A stretch of DNA of 64,000 bases from Icerya purchasi (lineage: Eukaryota > Arthropoda > Insecta > Hemiptera > Monophlebidae). The DNA lies in the NCBI GenBank assembly GCA_039619475.1, contig CM077115.1:176708060-176772059 (forward strand), read 5' to 3'. The notes beneath the pieces were generated by a model. The model was not told where the DNA came from. It did not search any database and was given only the letters and a program-made list of their open reading frames with translations. The position numbers were made by a program, and so were the translations under genes. This document shows, piece after piece, positions 1 to 10,262 of the stretch (position 1 is the stretch's first letter; each line of letters starts with the position of its first letter).

Positions 1-1185
1 CCGTTTCAACGGCAAGATAGCATTGTAAACAAGCAGAGCTTAAAAAATATTAATTGCACTTGGAATAGCAATAGCGATGGAAATTTATGTATAATTATAA
101 ATCGTATGTTGATGTCGAATTTTAAAGGTTACATAACGTAATCATTTAATGTGTTATAACCCGCTCATGTCTATTATTTTTGCGAAGTCCTGTTTTCGGT
201 TGTGCAACTAGCTGCTACAAATGTTCTTTTATCTGAAAAAAGGATTTGAAACTGTGTGCGAAGAACTGCGCTATTTATTATTTTTTCCTTCACCGTGAGA
301 TTTCGTCTGAAAATAAAGCGTAAACTAAATAGCAGAAATTGTAATTTAAAAAAATAATAAATGGCAGTTATGAAGCTTAAACTTTTAATAAAAATAATTG
401 TTTTGCGTATATTAATAATTCTAAAAATCTTAACATATTTTAATGAATTTCAAAGCGAGCTTCCAACTTATATCTGTAGAGGTTGTTTTTTATATATTTA
501 TTTCAAAAATGAGAACCCTATAGACGATCTTCTCAGAAATGCAATTCTTACTGATCTTCAGCAAAAAACTAAAACGACGGCTATGATTTTATTACCTACG
601 TGAGTACGGATTTCGAATTATATCGATCATATTAGGCGCTCTCCCGGTAATATCAGTGAATATGAGTGTCAACATATAGTGCTAAGTAGAAGTTAGTTTG
701 CGCTATACAAACAGGTGCGTGAGCACATTTGGCGATGATTGTTTAATTCGAGGTCACTTTTATTGGTAGGAAAAAGAATTTGATCGACATCACTTTACAG
801 TGATAATTTTGTTGTTATCCTCGTTTTTATTTAACATAAAATCTGTGTGCTTCTCTTATCATTTTTTGTATTATAAGGAGATTTTAAAAATAGACAACTT
901 TTTGCCTATTGCCGATTTTCGAAGTACATACTTCTAATAGAACAGTTGTAAGCAGAAATGAGTCCTGCGTATACCTTTCCATTAAATAAAAGTGACGTAC
1001 CTAACGTACCTCATAATTATAAAATATGAAATGTTTATATGGTACGTATACAACGTGTATACGGAATTATAAGAATTTCCGGTGTGAACGGGAACAATGG
1101 AATTATATATTACATATAGAAGATGTGGAAAATTTAACAGAAATACATCTCTTAAAAAAATCTGGAATTTATCGAAACGGTTTAA
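1..1185. other. No gene recognised
   Basis: AT-rich sequence with only short chance reading frames. One of about 80 codons at 361-603 is rich in I, L and K and shows no motif I know. No terminal repeats, A tail or RNA gene were seen. Confidence 0.5.
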
Positions 1186-2407
1186 AAATATTCGTAGATC
1201 TTATTTAGGCTATCGTTTCCTTGTTAAACGTCTTCCTCTCGCATCCTCTACCCTTGTTCAGTCTTATCTTTCGATTTATAATAGCTGGCGCTTCACTCCC
1301 AGCAAAACCCCTATTCTGGCTTTTATTTCACATCGTCTCGGTTCATTTTGGCCGTATATTATCTCGTTCAATAATCTCCCTTATTTTTCCTTCGACTTCG
1401 CTGACATCTGTCATCCTCCTAAGGTATTTATCCTCCCCTCATTTGCAAAAAATCTCCCCCATGCCGTAATTAAACAGGTATTCTACGGCACTATCAATTC
1501 CCTATTTCCCTCTCATGTTACCATTTACACGGATGGTTCGAGGGGGCCTGGTGGTGTTGGTGCTTCTTTCATCCTTCCTGATTTTAACCTCTCAGAATCT
1601 TTTCGACTTCCTTATTTCTGTTCCATATTCACAGCCGAGTTGTTGGCTATCCTTCGCTCTATTATTTTCATTTGCTCGAATCAATTTTCCTCTAAGTTTT
1701 TAATTATTTCTGACTCTTTGAGCGCCCTTCAGGCCATATCCTCTCCCCTTCCTGATCATTCGTGTGACTTTGTTATCCTCCGTATACGTTCACTCATTCA
1801 CAATCTTTCCTATCTCCATTCAGTCAATATTGATCTGCTGTGGGTACCTGGCCACTCGGGCATATTTGGCAATGAAGCGGCTGATTCCTTGGCTCGGGCT
1901 GCTGCTGCTTCCTCTCGTCTTTTTTTTAAAAAAATTCCATCCGTTAACCTGCTATCAGTTTGTAAAAGCTTTCATATCCGATTTTGGTCGGATACCTATG
2001 TTTCTTCTTTTTCCAACAGTTGTTCCTTTTACCTGTCAGTCCAGCCTACTCTTCCTTCATATTCATGGTTTCTTTTACATCCCTCCCTTCGTCGTTCTGA
2101 AGTTGTTTCCATTGTTCGTATGCGCTTTGGCCATTCTTTGCTGCCTTCTTCCAGATTTCGTTTCTCCTTGATTTCTTCTCCACACTGTCCTCTCCATCCG
2201 GATGATGCAATTATTTGCGACGCCGATCATGTGTTCTTCCAGTGTTCTTCCCTCTCGGTGGAGCGTTCTGCCTTATATTCTTATTTGCTTAAGCTTGGAC
2301 TTCCTACCCCTTATTGTGCATCCTATATCCTGTCCTTTCCTTCCCCACTAATTATTCCTGCTATTTGTTCCTTTTTAGTTAAAATCTCTGATCGAATCAA
2401 AATATAA
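1097..2407 (+). CDS. Partial LINE ORF2 C-terminus: RNase H plus Cys/His tail
   Basis: The frame is open for 436 codons. The first 30 or so codons are probably flanking DNA read through by chance, so the ATG is not the native start. RNase H spans about residues 140-270. The catalytic set is visible: D146 in TDGS, E181 in TAELLAI, D206 in SDSLSAL and D263 in NEAADSLAR. The motif LLWVPGHSGIFGN precedes the last one. After about 90 residues comes a C-x-C-x-H-x-C-like cluster (CPLHP, ICDADHVFFQC) and the family ending SDRIKI. RNase H in such elements degrades the RNA strand of the RNA-DNA hybrid during insertion. Without its RT the fragment cannot move by itself. Related but distinct families lie at 5.7, 29, 46, 62 and 63 kb. 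Confidence 0.85.
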   Translation: MELYITYRRCGKFNRNTSLKKIWNLSKRFKNIRRSYLGYRFLVKRLPLASSTLVQSYLSIYNSWRFTPSKTPILAFISHRLGSFWPYIISFNNLPYFSFDFADICHPPKVFILPSFAKNLPHAVIKQVFYGTINSLFPSHVTIYTDGSRGPGGVGASFILPDFNLSESFRLPYFCSIFTAELLAILRSIIFICSNQFSSKFLIISDSLSALQAISSPLPDHSCDFVILRIRSLIHNLSYLHSVNIDLLWVPGHSGIFGNEAADSLARAAAASSRLFFKKIPSVNLLSVCKSFHIRFWSDTYVSSFSNSCSFYLSVQPTLPSYSWFLLHPSLRRSEVVSIVRMRFGHSLLPSSRFRFSLISSPHCPLHPDDAIICDADHVFFQCSSLSVERSALYSYLLKLGLPTPYCASYILSFPSPLIIPAICSFLVKISDRIKI

Positions 2408-2490
2408 CCCACTTCTTTCCTTACCTTTTGTTTCTGGGTAAAGGTCCTTGGTTGACAAGCCCAAAAAGAAAAAAAAAAAAAAAAAAAAGC
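1186..2490 (+). mobile_element. 5'-truncated RNase H-bearing LINE, copy A
   Basis: This is the 3' part of a non-LTR retrotransposon that ends in an A-rich tail at 2462-2488. Homology to sister copies begins near 1186, at residues RRSYLGYRFLVKR, which in relatives lie between the RT thumb and the RNase H domain. Everything upstream (endonuclease and RT) is missing, as expected from incomplete target-primed reverse transcription. The short 3' UTR ends with a GGGTAAAGG...GACAAGCCCA block shared with other copies in this window. The segment 1642-2460 recurs almost unchanged at 38834-39652. No target duplication is clear. Confidence 0.85.
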
Positions 2491-2735
2491 ATGCCCAGTC
2501 AAGGGATATGAAAGATGATGGCTAGTTTGAAGGTTTCACTAACATTATTGCTCCTGATTACGTTCCCTTTCTGGAGGAAGCGATTAGCCCAAATATCTCT
2601 AACACTACGGAAGCATTTCATTTTCTTAATCGCCCTATTACTGGTAAGGAATTGTTTTGCCCGTTAATCAATAAGAAGGATTCTTCCTCTGGGTTGGATG
2701 GAATTACGTACTCTGTCTTAAATAAATTAGGAGAA
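2491..2735 (+). pseudogene. RT-domain N-terminal fragment of a LINE
   Basis: One uninterrupted frame from about 2528 to 2734 reads as the start of a non-LTR reverse transcriptase. It contains EAFHFLNRPITGKEL followed by SSSGLDGITYSVLNKL, the typical finger motif (usually S.PG.DGI.Y..L). It breaks off at a junction with minus-strand endonuclease sequence near 2730. It begins straight after the A tail of copy A, so copy A may have inserted into it, or the two were joined later. Only about 68 codons survive. Confidence 0.75.
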
Positions 2736-2881
2736 TAGTCACCAAAGTCATTATTTAACCAAGTTTCAGTTAAAGCTAAAGTATCGTAATTTTGATTTGA
2801 ATTTGCTAAATTTAATTCAGTAATTCTCGTTCTAAGATCACGCACGTTTTGATAAAAGCGATCTACTATTTTCTCATTCAT
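2728..2881 (-). pseudogene. LINE ORF2 endonuclease N-terminus fragment
   Basis: Read on the minus strand from the ATG at 2881, this gives the start of an apurinic-like endonuclease: FYQNVRDLRTRITELNL, then YDTLALTETWLNNDFGD. The N of QNVR and the E of TETW are the usual active-site positions of this fold, which nicks the target DNA. Similarity stops near 2728, where plus-strand RT sequence begins. It sits about 275 bp downstream (in minus sense) of an ORF1 relic, as expected for a two-ORF LINE. An A-rich stretch and a short CA repeat lie in that spacer. Confidence 0.75.
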
Positions 2882-3157
2882 ATTTTACCAAGTTAAAAAA
2901 AGAAAACAAAAAAAAAAAGGTCTAGATTGAAAAACAACAGCAAAACAGAGACAAGGAGTATTCCGCTAGACGCTGCCCTGATGGAGAACACACTGCACCG
3001 AGCAAATACAAACTAAACACACACACACACACATATCTATACAACAAGCATAAACCAATCACATATTTATCATAATAATGTATAACGCATAACATAACGA
3101 AAAGGCGATAGCAAAAGTGATGGCAATGCGCTTAAATTGGAAATCTTGCGGCGCCTA

Positions 3158-3755
3158 TTATTTTGTCGTCCAGTAATCAACTAGCCTTCGTAGAATGATA
3201 TGTTTACCTGGACTGGTATTATCGGTAACATAATAAATTCTACCATCAACCGTCCACACTTGTTTACTTCCGTACTTAGTAGCTAACTGTTTAACGATAT
3301 TCATCCGAGCAGCTGTGAGATGTTCCTGCATCACGATATTGGACCCTTTTAGCATCTTATTGCTGCTAAAGAAGTCCTTTTTATACCTGTAACCGGTAAA
3401 CTTGACAATAACCGACCTCGGAGAAACAGTCACAAAATCCGACTTAGACCCTCGTCTCCTTTCAATACGATGTGATCTGCATATAGTATCTTCCGAAATA
3501 TTAATAGATAATTCATTTTTCGACAAGTTTATTACCAATTCGTCCGTACACACTTACGCTCGTTCTCCGAAATACTACCGATTACCAATATATTCCTCCT
3601 ACTATACTGCTCCAATTCATCTAGTTGACTATCTATATTACAGCTAATACTATGTAGTCCGTTATTAAGCTCCGAAAAGAAGTTCTTTAACGTATTATTG
3701 ACTGCCTGCATTATGCTGTCGACTAACGCAGTTCTTATATTCTTATTCAAATTTA
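3158..3755 (-). pseudogene. LINE ORF1 (coiled coil plus RNA-binding type) pseudogene
   Basis: The N-terminal part (3750 down to 3532) holds a helical stretch ending LDELEQYSRRNILVIGSI, the hallmark of ORF1 proteins related to L1 ORF1p. After a frameshift near 3540, the rest (3553 down to 3158) reads CRSHRIERRRGSK, then SVIVKFTGYRYKKDFF, LKGSNIVMQEHLT and KQVWTVDGRIYY. These match the RNA-recognition-like and C-terminal parts of that family, which bind and chaperone element RNA. The frame ends VDYWTTK-stop. The endonuclease piece at 2728-2881 probably belongs to the same element. Confidence 0.75.
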
Positions 3756-3774
3756 AATTCGATCGTTGAAGCGC

Positions 3775-4082
3775 TTGTTACCTTGATCTGTCATCTTCGT
3801 ATGGGACATACGTGAGTTTCACAGAATTTTCAAAGTCAAACGTCAAATTTGATTTGCAGCGATCACGAGATGATTAATTACTCGGAATACATCAATCATC
3901 TTTTATTTTCTTGTAAATTATTTGACAGACGCAGAGTTACATTTTTCACGGACTTAATTTCTTTGACGGTCTTTCCTCCTTACAATATTCATTATTTACT
4001 TAGTTGTAGGGACCACCAGATTTTGGTTGCCTTATTCAAGGTTCATAATCCATTGCAATATTGTGGTTTAGATAGCAGTTGT
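3775..4082 (+). pseudogene. LINE C-terminal Cys/His region, decayed
   Basis: A plus-strand frame reads VTLICHLRMGHT-stop-VSQNFQ and continues through ICSDHEMINYSEYINHLLFSC. This fits the region after RNase H in R1/I-type LINEs: a short R-L-R-x-G-H-T motif, then a C...H-x-L-F-x-C cluster. One in-frame TGA interrupts it. It passes into low-complexity TTTAT sequence at about 4085. The family differs from the other RNase H elements in the window. Confidence 0.5.
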
Positions 4083-4104
4083 TTAGAGCTATTTACTTTC
4101 TATT

Positions 4105-4180
4105 TCATATATTTATTCATTTTTATTCTATTTATTTTATCTATTTATTCATTTTTATTTTATTTATTTTATTTTTTAAT
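4105..4180. repeat. T-rich (TTTAT)-like low-complexity tract
   Basis: Irregular repeats of TTTAT and ATTCATTT separate two different LINE fragments. Confidence 0.6.
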
Positions 4181-4189
4181 GTCCTTCTT

Positions 4190-4682
4190 TCCTCAATCAA
4201 TTATTCCAGACTTTGGTTGGATAGATACTTTTCCTCATTCTCTGATCCCACTTCGCACTATTTTCTCATACAGTACTCAGTAGCCTTGGGTTCTTTCCAT
4301 TCCGTTCAGTCATCGATCTGCTACTATCTCCTCAATCAGATTAAGAATTAATCATTCTCTTCTCCACGCTTCTCACTTTCGTTTTGGTCTATCCCCTACT
4401 CCTGTTTCCTCCATAACTCTAATTTACTCCTTTTAAATGCGAAGCACACTGTTTTTTTCGAATGTTTCTTGTTAGTGAACGGTTCTCTTCTGTATTCGAA
4501 AATCTTGGTTCTTGGCCATTCAGTTCTTTACAGTGCTTCCTTTATCCTTGCCTTCTCATCCCCATCATTAATTCCCTTACTTCAATTCTTCGTTATTTCC
4601 ATCTCCTATCACCTCAGAACTTAATTTCCTAACATAATAAATTCAAATGCTTGAGTTAAAGTTAAAAAAAAAAAAAAAAAAA
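4190..4682 (+). pseudogene. Decayed 3' end of an RNase H LINE
   Basis: Broken frames read NYSRLWLDRYFSSFSD, then SIRLRINHSLLHASHFRFGL and a degraded HCFFRMF-like piece. These align in order with the post-RNase H region of the better-kept copy at 5692-6242 (NHSRLWSDMYPSLFSN, LIRLRINHSLLPSSRFRFSL). Several frameshifts and deletions are needed. It ends in a run of about 20 A at 4662-4682, the retained tail. The RNase H domain itself is absent. Confidence 0.7.
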
Positions 4683-5682
4683 ATTACGAGGAATAAAAGG
4701 AGCCTGTGGAGTATTGATATTAAGAAAAATTGTGGCGGATAATAGAATTTCAACCATTTTCTACAACTTATGTTACACTAGTCAAAATATGTATAATCAG
4801 ATAGATACGGAAAAACCTGATCTAAAAGTATAAAACGATACATGTAACGTAACTTTAGTACATGTTTCGAATATATTAAAACAACGGGTAATACAATGTA
4901 CCATACATAACAAATAAATTTACGCTACTACGCGATTGCAGTGTAAGGCATACCGGATGGACAAAAGGCAATCTGCCACAAAGCATAAAACGAACTATTC
5001 CCTGTTATCGGAATATAATGAAAAGGAACGTATTCTATAGAATTTTTATAGTTAACCGTTAAAATTCTACATAAAATGATCTTTTAAAATCAATATACAG
5101 GAAATCGTTTTGGCTCCTTTCATCGACGATTTTATAAATATATCTGTACAAAATTCATAAGGAGTAGTAAATCTATAATCTACAAATATTTTTATTGATA
5201 TGAACTTGCGTAACATATTTGTAAGGTAAATTATTGTTTTTTTTCCTCATCATTTTTTTATATATTTTATTATTTAAATATTTAATAATTTTTAAATACA
5301 TATGTAACCCATATTATGTACAAAAACGAAAGTTAGAAGTACGGCGGTTATGCGGTTTTTTAACATAAATGTATTAGATACATTTCGTTTACCGTAGCTG
5401 AGTCGGTGAGAAACTGCATAAGAAAAATAACGAAACGGAACGAGAGATACTAGTTGAGTGTAAAGTATTGAGCTGATGACTATTGTTCTTATTAATACTA
5501 GTAAGTTGTTGTTGTTGTTTTACCTATCAATATGTAGTGCAACATTGACTAGAGGCACGGATGAATATAGGTTAGTTACAGGATATTAGTAATGTTATGA
5601 ATCTGCTAAATAGTTTTTCGAAACAGTTCTATTTATTTTTCTAGTCTTTTTGCGATCAAAAAATGTTCTTGTTCATTGAACA
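4683..5682. other. No gene recognised
   Basis: AT-rich spacer with no motif, terminal repeat or structured RNA that I can identify. Confidence 0.4.
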
Positions 5683-6329
5683 GTTGTCATTCCAATATTG
5701 AGGGCAATGACGCAGCTGACTCTTTAGCTCGCTCAGCCGCCCGCATTGGTCCTTTCCTCGACTCTTTCCCTTCCTCAGACATTCTTTCTCTGTCACGCTC
5801 TAATCATTCTAGACTTTGGTCTGACATGTATCCATCTTTATTCTCTAATCATTATTCATACTACACTCTTATTCAACCGGTTCCTAGTTTCCTGCCTTGG
5901 TTTCAATCTATTCCTACCTGTCGTCGTTCCACTGTTGTTTCCTTAATTAGGCTTAGAATCAATCATTCTCTACTCCCCTCTTCTCGCTTTCGTTTTTCTT
6001 TAGCTCTTTCTCCTTTCTGCACTCTTCACGCTTCTGAGCCTTCTTGTGTTTGTGACTCAAATCACATCCTATTCGAATGTTCTACACTCTCTAACGAACG
6101 CTCCTTTCTTTACGCCCAACTTCTAGTTTTGGGTCTTCCTACTCCCTTTAACGCTACCTATATTCTTTCCTTCCCATTGCCTTCAGTTATTCCATTGCTG
6201 CTGTCCTTTGTCTTTTCCATTTCTGACCGCTTGGCTATTTAGTTATAACTCATAATTTTTCATGTTGTTGGGTCAAGGCCGCTGGCGCGCCCAGGGTAGG
6301 AAAAAAAAAACAAAAAAAAAGTTGTCATT
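5683..6329 (+). mobile_element. 5'-truncated RNase H LINE with 9-bp target duplication
   Basis: GTTGTCATT occurs at 5683-5691, just before the LINE homology, and again at 6321-6329, right after the A-rich tail (6300-6320). This is a clean target-site duplication. The element starts inside the last RNase H motif. Its 3' UTR ends TTGGGTCAAGGCC...CGCGCCCAGGG, a variant of the shared 3' block. The insertion is only about 630 bp long. Confidence 0.85.
5692..6242 (+). CDS. Partial LINE ORF2 C-terminus
   Basis: The uninterrupted frame starts inside RNase H at IEGNDAADSLARSAA, which includes the fourth catalytic Asp. It runs through a Trp-rich region (SRLWSDMYPSLFSN) to the Cys/His cluster (CTLHA, CVCDSNHILFEC) and ends SISDRLAI-stop. 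The first three catalytic residues and all upstream domains are lost to 5' truncation. There is no native start codon, so it is a remnant and not a gene. The lack of stops suggests a young insertion. Confidence 0.8.
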
Positions 6330-7832
6330 GTATATATTTGACAGATTTTTAATGATTTATCGTTAAACATTAGAGGACAATGAAAAGCTGGTCATAAAAA
6401 TTTTATTTGATTTCGGATCGTTTATATCATGAAAAGCCTAAATCATTTTTATTGTACTAAAAAAAAAAAAAAAATCGGGGAGAAAATTTAGAAACTATTT
6501 GCCGATTGAGAGTCGATTTAAATTCTTTTCAATATGTTTGCGCGTGTGTTTTGTGTTTAACGGAATGCTAGAATATTTGAAAATTATGTCTGCGCAACAT
6601 ATAATGTTACCAGGGATGGATGTAATAAATTAAATCGACGCGATCAACCCGTTTGTATTCGAAAAGCATCGATGATAATGTTATTCAGAATAATTAACAA
6701 GGCCTAGAAAGGGTTCATTTCAGTCTGCAATTTAACTCGCCAAAGTCAAACAACGTAGTAACATTTAACCAATAACTCTCACAACGAACATTTAACCCGA
6801 TTTAAAATTTTAATTAAATGTCAACACTGCTCCGATAATAAATGGAAAACTATTCGAATTTAATTGAACACTTCACGGTTTCTTTAGCTATCGCTTCTAA
6901 CGAAAGTGTCCCATTCTAAGTAAAAGGAACAAAACGATTATTTTACCAAATCGCTTTCAGGCATGGTTCTGCAGAATATTTGTGAAAGCTCGCGATTATT
7001 ACATAACAATCGTGTTACTGTTGCGCTTGCGTTTATCAATTTCAGTTTAAATAATTTTTCAAAAAGGAAATATTCAAAGCGAATGAAGTGAAGTGGGTAG
7101 AAGTCCCAGGAGAAATTGCCTTTGATATAATAAACTATTTGTACGAAAAAGGGCGTCGAAGTATAAACACCAAACGGACCTACAGTTACTTATGCACTTG
7201 TTGTAGAAAAGTTTTTGAGTCATTTAATTGAAGAAAAATCTTATAAAAATACTCATTGGATTTTTTTTTTTTGGTCCCTAATTCGTAATACGCCGGGGTA
7301 AATATATTTGGAGAATTTATACACCGATAATTTATATAAATAACACTTACGTCCAGAGCCCGTCCATTTAAGTTTATCGACCCCCCCCCCCCGGTAGGCT
7401 GTTTTACAGTATTAATATTAATTAGTATACATAAATTTATTATAAGTGTACATGTATTTTACAGTAATTTATTTCGGCTAGCGTAAAACTATCGAATATT
7501 TTAAATAGCTCAGTTATACTAATTTATCATTGTTAATATTACTAAAATCTGTATTACTAACAGCCGGAAAGGATATGCTTAATATTACCAGTAAAGAGTT
7601 ACGCGTTACACAGTTAGAGTGTGCAGTTTTATGTTTATATAAATAATCTTTAAATAGGCCATGTCCCCGGTAAGAAATTGTACAAAAAAAAAGTTTGGCC
7701 TAAATACTATATTATGTACAGTCTATCATCTATGTTTGGGAAAAATTTTTTAGCTATGCCGTTATATATTCGTCCCACTGTGTTTGAAATGTATTATTGA
7801 TAATACTTATCTAATATAAGTGTTTGAACCGT
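6330..7832. other. No gene recognised; short homopolymer tracts
   Basis: AT-rich DNA with a run of about 12 C at 7381-7392, a T run near 7260 and several A runs. No coding or terminal-repeat signal was seen. Confidence 0.4.
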
Positions 7833-8301
7833 TTAAGCATTAACGATTTTTTTTTCATGTATGAAGTAAGGTTGTTGATACTGTATGTTATTGAATTTAT
7901 GATTTATTAAGAATACGTTTTTCATAAATTTAACCGAAATTGGATAATAATGGTATAGCTCTCTATATGAAGTAGACAAGTTTGGATTTTTATTCATTTT
8001 AAATATTATAACAGTTTTACTTAATTTCCATTCATGAGGATAATAACTATATTTAAACGGTACATTAATAACTTTCGGTATTACCTCTATAGGGTAACAA
8101 ATTATGAAATCTTTTAATAAATCCATTTGGTATTCCATCAAGTCCTGCTAATACTTTATTTTTAACTTGTTTAATAATTACGTTAACCTCTTCTTTAGTA
8201 ATCGATATGTTTATGTTAGGTTCGTGTACTTCTGTTTTAAAAGGTTTCAAATTACGACTGAGCTTACTTTCACAGACATGCAAAATGAAAATTCTGAACA
8301 A
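7833..8301 (-). pseudogene. Jockey-like reverse transcriptase fragment
   Basis: On the minus strand, one frame reads ITKEEVNVIIKQVKNKVLAG, then LDGIPNGFIK, the RT finger region. After a frameshift near 8110, the next frame gives IEVIPKVINVPFKYSYYPHE, WKLSKTVIIFK and then SYRELYHYYPISVKF. This corresponds to the usual W-K-x-A-x-I-I-x-I-x-K and Y-R-P-I-S-L motifs. The palm with the catalytic YADD-type motif is missing. Several indels and changed motif residues mark an old relic. Confidence 0.75.
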
Positions 8302-8744
8302 ATTAATACCGAAACATGTTTATCAACCAGCAACAAAACAAATACGAGTAAGGAAAAAGAATTACGTAAAATAATGCAAAAGATTAAACTGTAAACACAA
8401 GATATGTTAACACACCAATAGCCGAAAAAATAACACAGAACAAAAAAATGATCTATTAACCTTTACCAATTTCACTATACTAATGGATATGGTTAAAGGT
8501 TAGCATAACCCATTAGATGTGATACAAAGTTTCACAGATGATATCGAAGGATTAAAAAGAATGTTAGCGGAAAACTGCGGATCGTTGCAAAATGGGCAGC
8601 AATGAAAGGTCGATTTAAAAGACTACTAAAAAAACTGAATAAATCAACTGACGACTCGCCATAACAGTGACTCTGAAACTGAAGAATAAATTTCTTAATG
8701 TGGAATTAGGAAATATATAGAGGTATTAATGATAATACTAGTAC
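8302..8744. other. No gene recognised
   Basis: Short open stretches with charged residues are present (for example near 8510-8610), but nothing is diagnostic. This could be upstream sequence of the RT relic just before it. Confidence 0.35.
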
Positions 8745-8984
8745 GGTAGGCGTAGTAGCCTAGTAGTTAAGCTGCTTGGCTACTAAATCAGAGGCGTCAT
8801 AGGTTATCGAAACTTGTCTCGTTCCAGATCTGAATCGCTCCCAGGTTTATACCTAATCTGAAATAATTTAGTACCGGAGAAATCTGGGAAAGTAAAGGCG
8901 GCCGAGAGAAATGAACTGGCCCTATTATTCTCCTTAGATCCATTAGGCTTAGTACATTGTGAACCCTGACCTCACAATCCATGA
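8745..8984 (+). mobile_element. tRNA-derived SINE, copy 1
   Basis: The head resembles a pol III internal promoter: TAGCCTAGTAGTTAAGC at about 8756 fits an A box, and GGTTATCGAAAC at about 8802 resembles a degenerate B box, some 45 bp apart as in tRNA genes. A tRNA-unrelated body follows. The whole unit aligns co-linearly with 32526-32740: shared blocks include GTAGTAGTTAAG, AAACTTGTCTC, TCTGAAATAATT and CTTAGTACATTGTGAA. Two diverged, 5'-to-3' matching copies define a family. No clear A tail or target duplication remains. Confidence 0.75.
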
Positions 8985-9654
8985 TACCTTATCAAGAGTA
9001 TGGGGCGTTCACTTTATTTACTTTAATAATGCTATTGTTTCAGTATTAATAATAAACATATTATATTACTATTACTATTAGTATCAGCAAATGATTAAGA
9101 TTTTACGATACACTGAAAATCACTCTAGTTTGCCTAGAGATGTTTTACTAAAAAAATTGATACCTAAAAATGTAGATATTATATTTATTTGTGATAAGTG
9201 CAAAAGTAATTATGTACCCACAAATTTTAGGCAAATAACACCAATAAGTTTGTGATAATTCATCGATTAGAAATACCGTTAAAAACTAAATTTATACATA
9301 ATATTTTGAACATTATTATTGTCGAAATTGATAATATTACTTTTGCTTTAACGTACATATCGCCAAATAACGTATCCACTTAATTGATATGTATGTATAG
9401 AGTAATACTGGTTGCGTTAAATCTGTACTTAATTAAATCTGGAAGGAAAACTTGTATCTTCATTTTAGCTTGGTCCACAGGTATGGCAGAAAGGCTGCGG
9501 AATATTTACTAGGAATTGAATTTGTTTTCGTTTATGTTAGTTTTTTACCAGTAATATTTCCTTCGCAATTTTCGGCTGGTTTCTTTCCATTTTATTCCGT
9601 TTTTGTTCCTTTTTTCTTTTGTTTCTATTTTTTCATCTAATGATATATTAAATT
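8985..9654. other. No gene recognised
   Basis: AT-rich. A 54-codon frame at about 9090-9254 holds a CDKCKSNY piece, but nothing more supports it as a gene. Confidence 0.35.
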
Positions 9655-10262
9655 TTTACCCTTAACTGGTATGGTGTTTTTTACTGACTTTACTAGTATG
9701 GTGGGGTCAAATTTGACCCCTAAATTAATTTTTTTTTTTAAACATAAACAAGGATGTACAAAAAAATTATATTCACCGTACTGCAAAATAAGGGAGAGTA
9801 TATAATAAGAAAATACGAAGAAAAAAAAAAAATTAAAAAACATATTAGAGGGTTCAAAAAATCGAATTACCAAAAAAGCTACGAAATTTTAACTAAGATA
9901 ATAATCAGAAAAAAAAACACTATTCTATACTATCAAAATGTTTACCGGTAATTCTTTCATGAAAAAACAGTCACGGAAAACATGAGTACTATAAACACAT
10001 TTAAATATACTTTAAAAAGAAACAAAATATTTCCGCAACAAAAAATACATTAAAGTTATGACACTAGTGACCTTAATTGCTAATAGCACACTATCACATA
10101 AGATGAACAAGAAACTGATACTATGTGTCGTCACTCTTCTTTATGTATGAGAAGTTAGCATAAAACAGACAGCAATTTACTAGCACCCTCTGCTAATGAA
10201 ATATTGTACTTTGATTTCATCAGGTCGTCACATTTGACCCAGCCACACCAGTTAACGGTTAA
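9655..10262. mobile_element. piggyBac-like non-autonomous DNA element
   Basis: The left end reads TTTA-CCCTTAACTGGTATGG from 9655. The right end, reverse complemented, reads TTAA-CCGTTAACTGGTGTGG and ends at 10262. These form terminal inverted repeats next to TTAA-like targets, as in piggyBac-superfamily elements; the left TTTA is one base off. Inside each end is a GGGTCAAATTTGACCC-like block. The body of about 600 bp encodes nothing recognisable, so it would depend on a transposase from elsewhere. Confidence 0.65.

Noticed and set aside
361..603. 80-codon frame near the window start
   Set aside because: Low-complexity I/L/K content, no motif, no supporting context.
3019..3033. Telomeric or centromeric satellite
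   Set aside because: Only a short CA repeat; no TTAGG arrays and no long satellite arrays were seen.
8756..8812. A tRNA gene
   Set aside because: A-box and B-box-like motifs are present, but no cloverleaf can be completed, and the longer unit recurs at 32.5 kb, so it is a SINE head.
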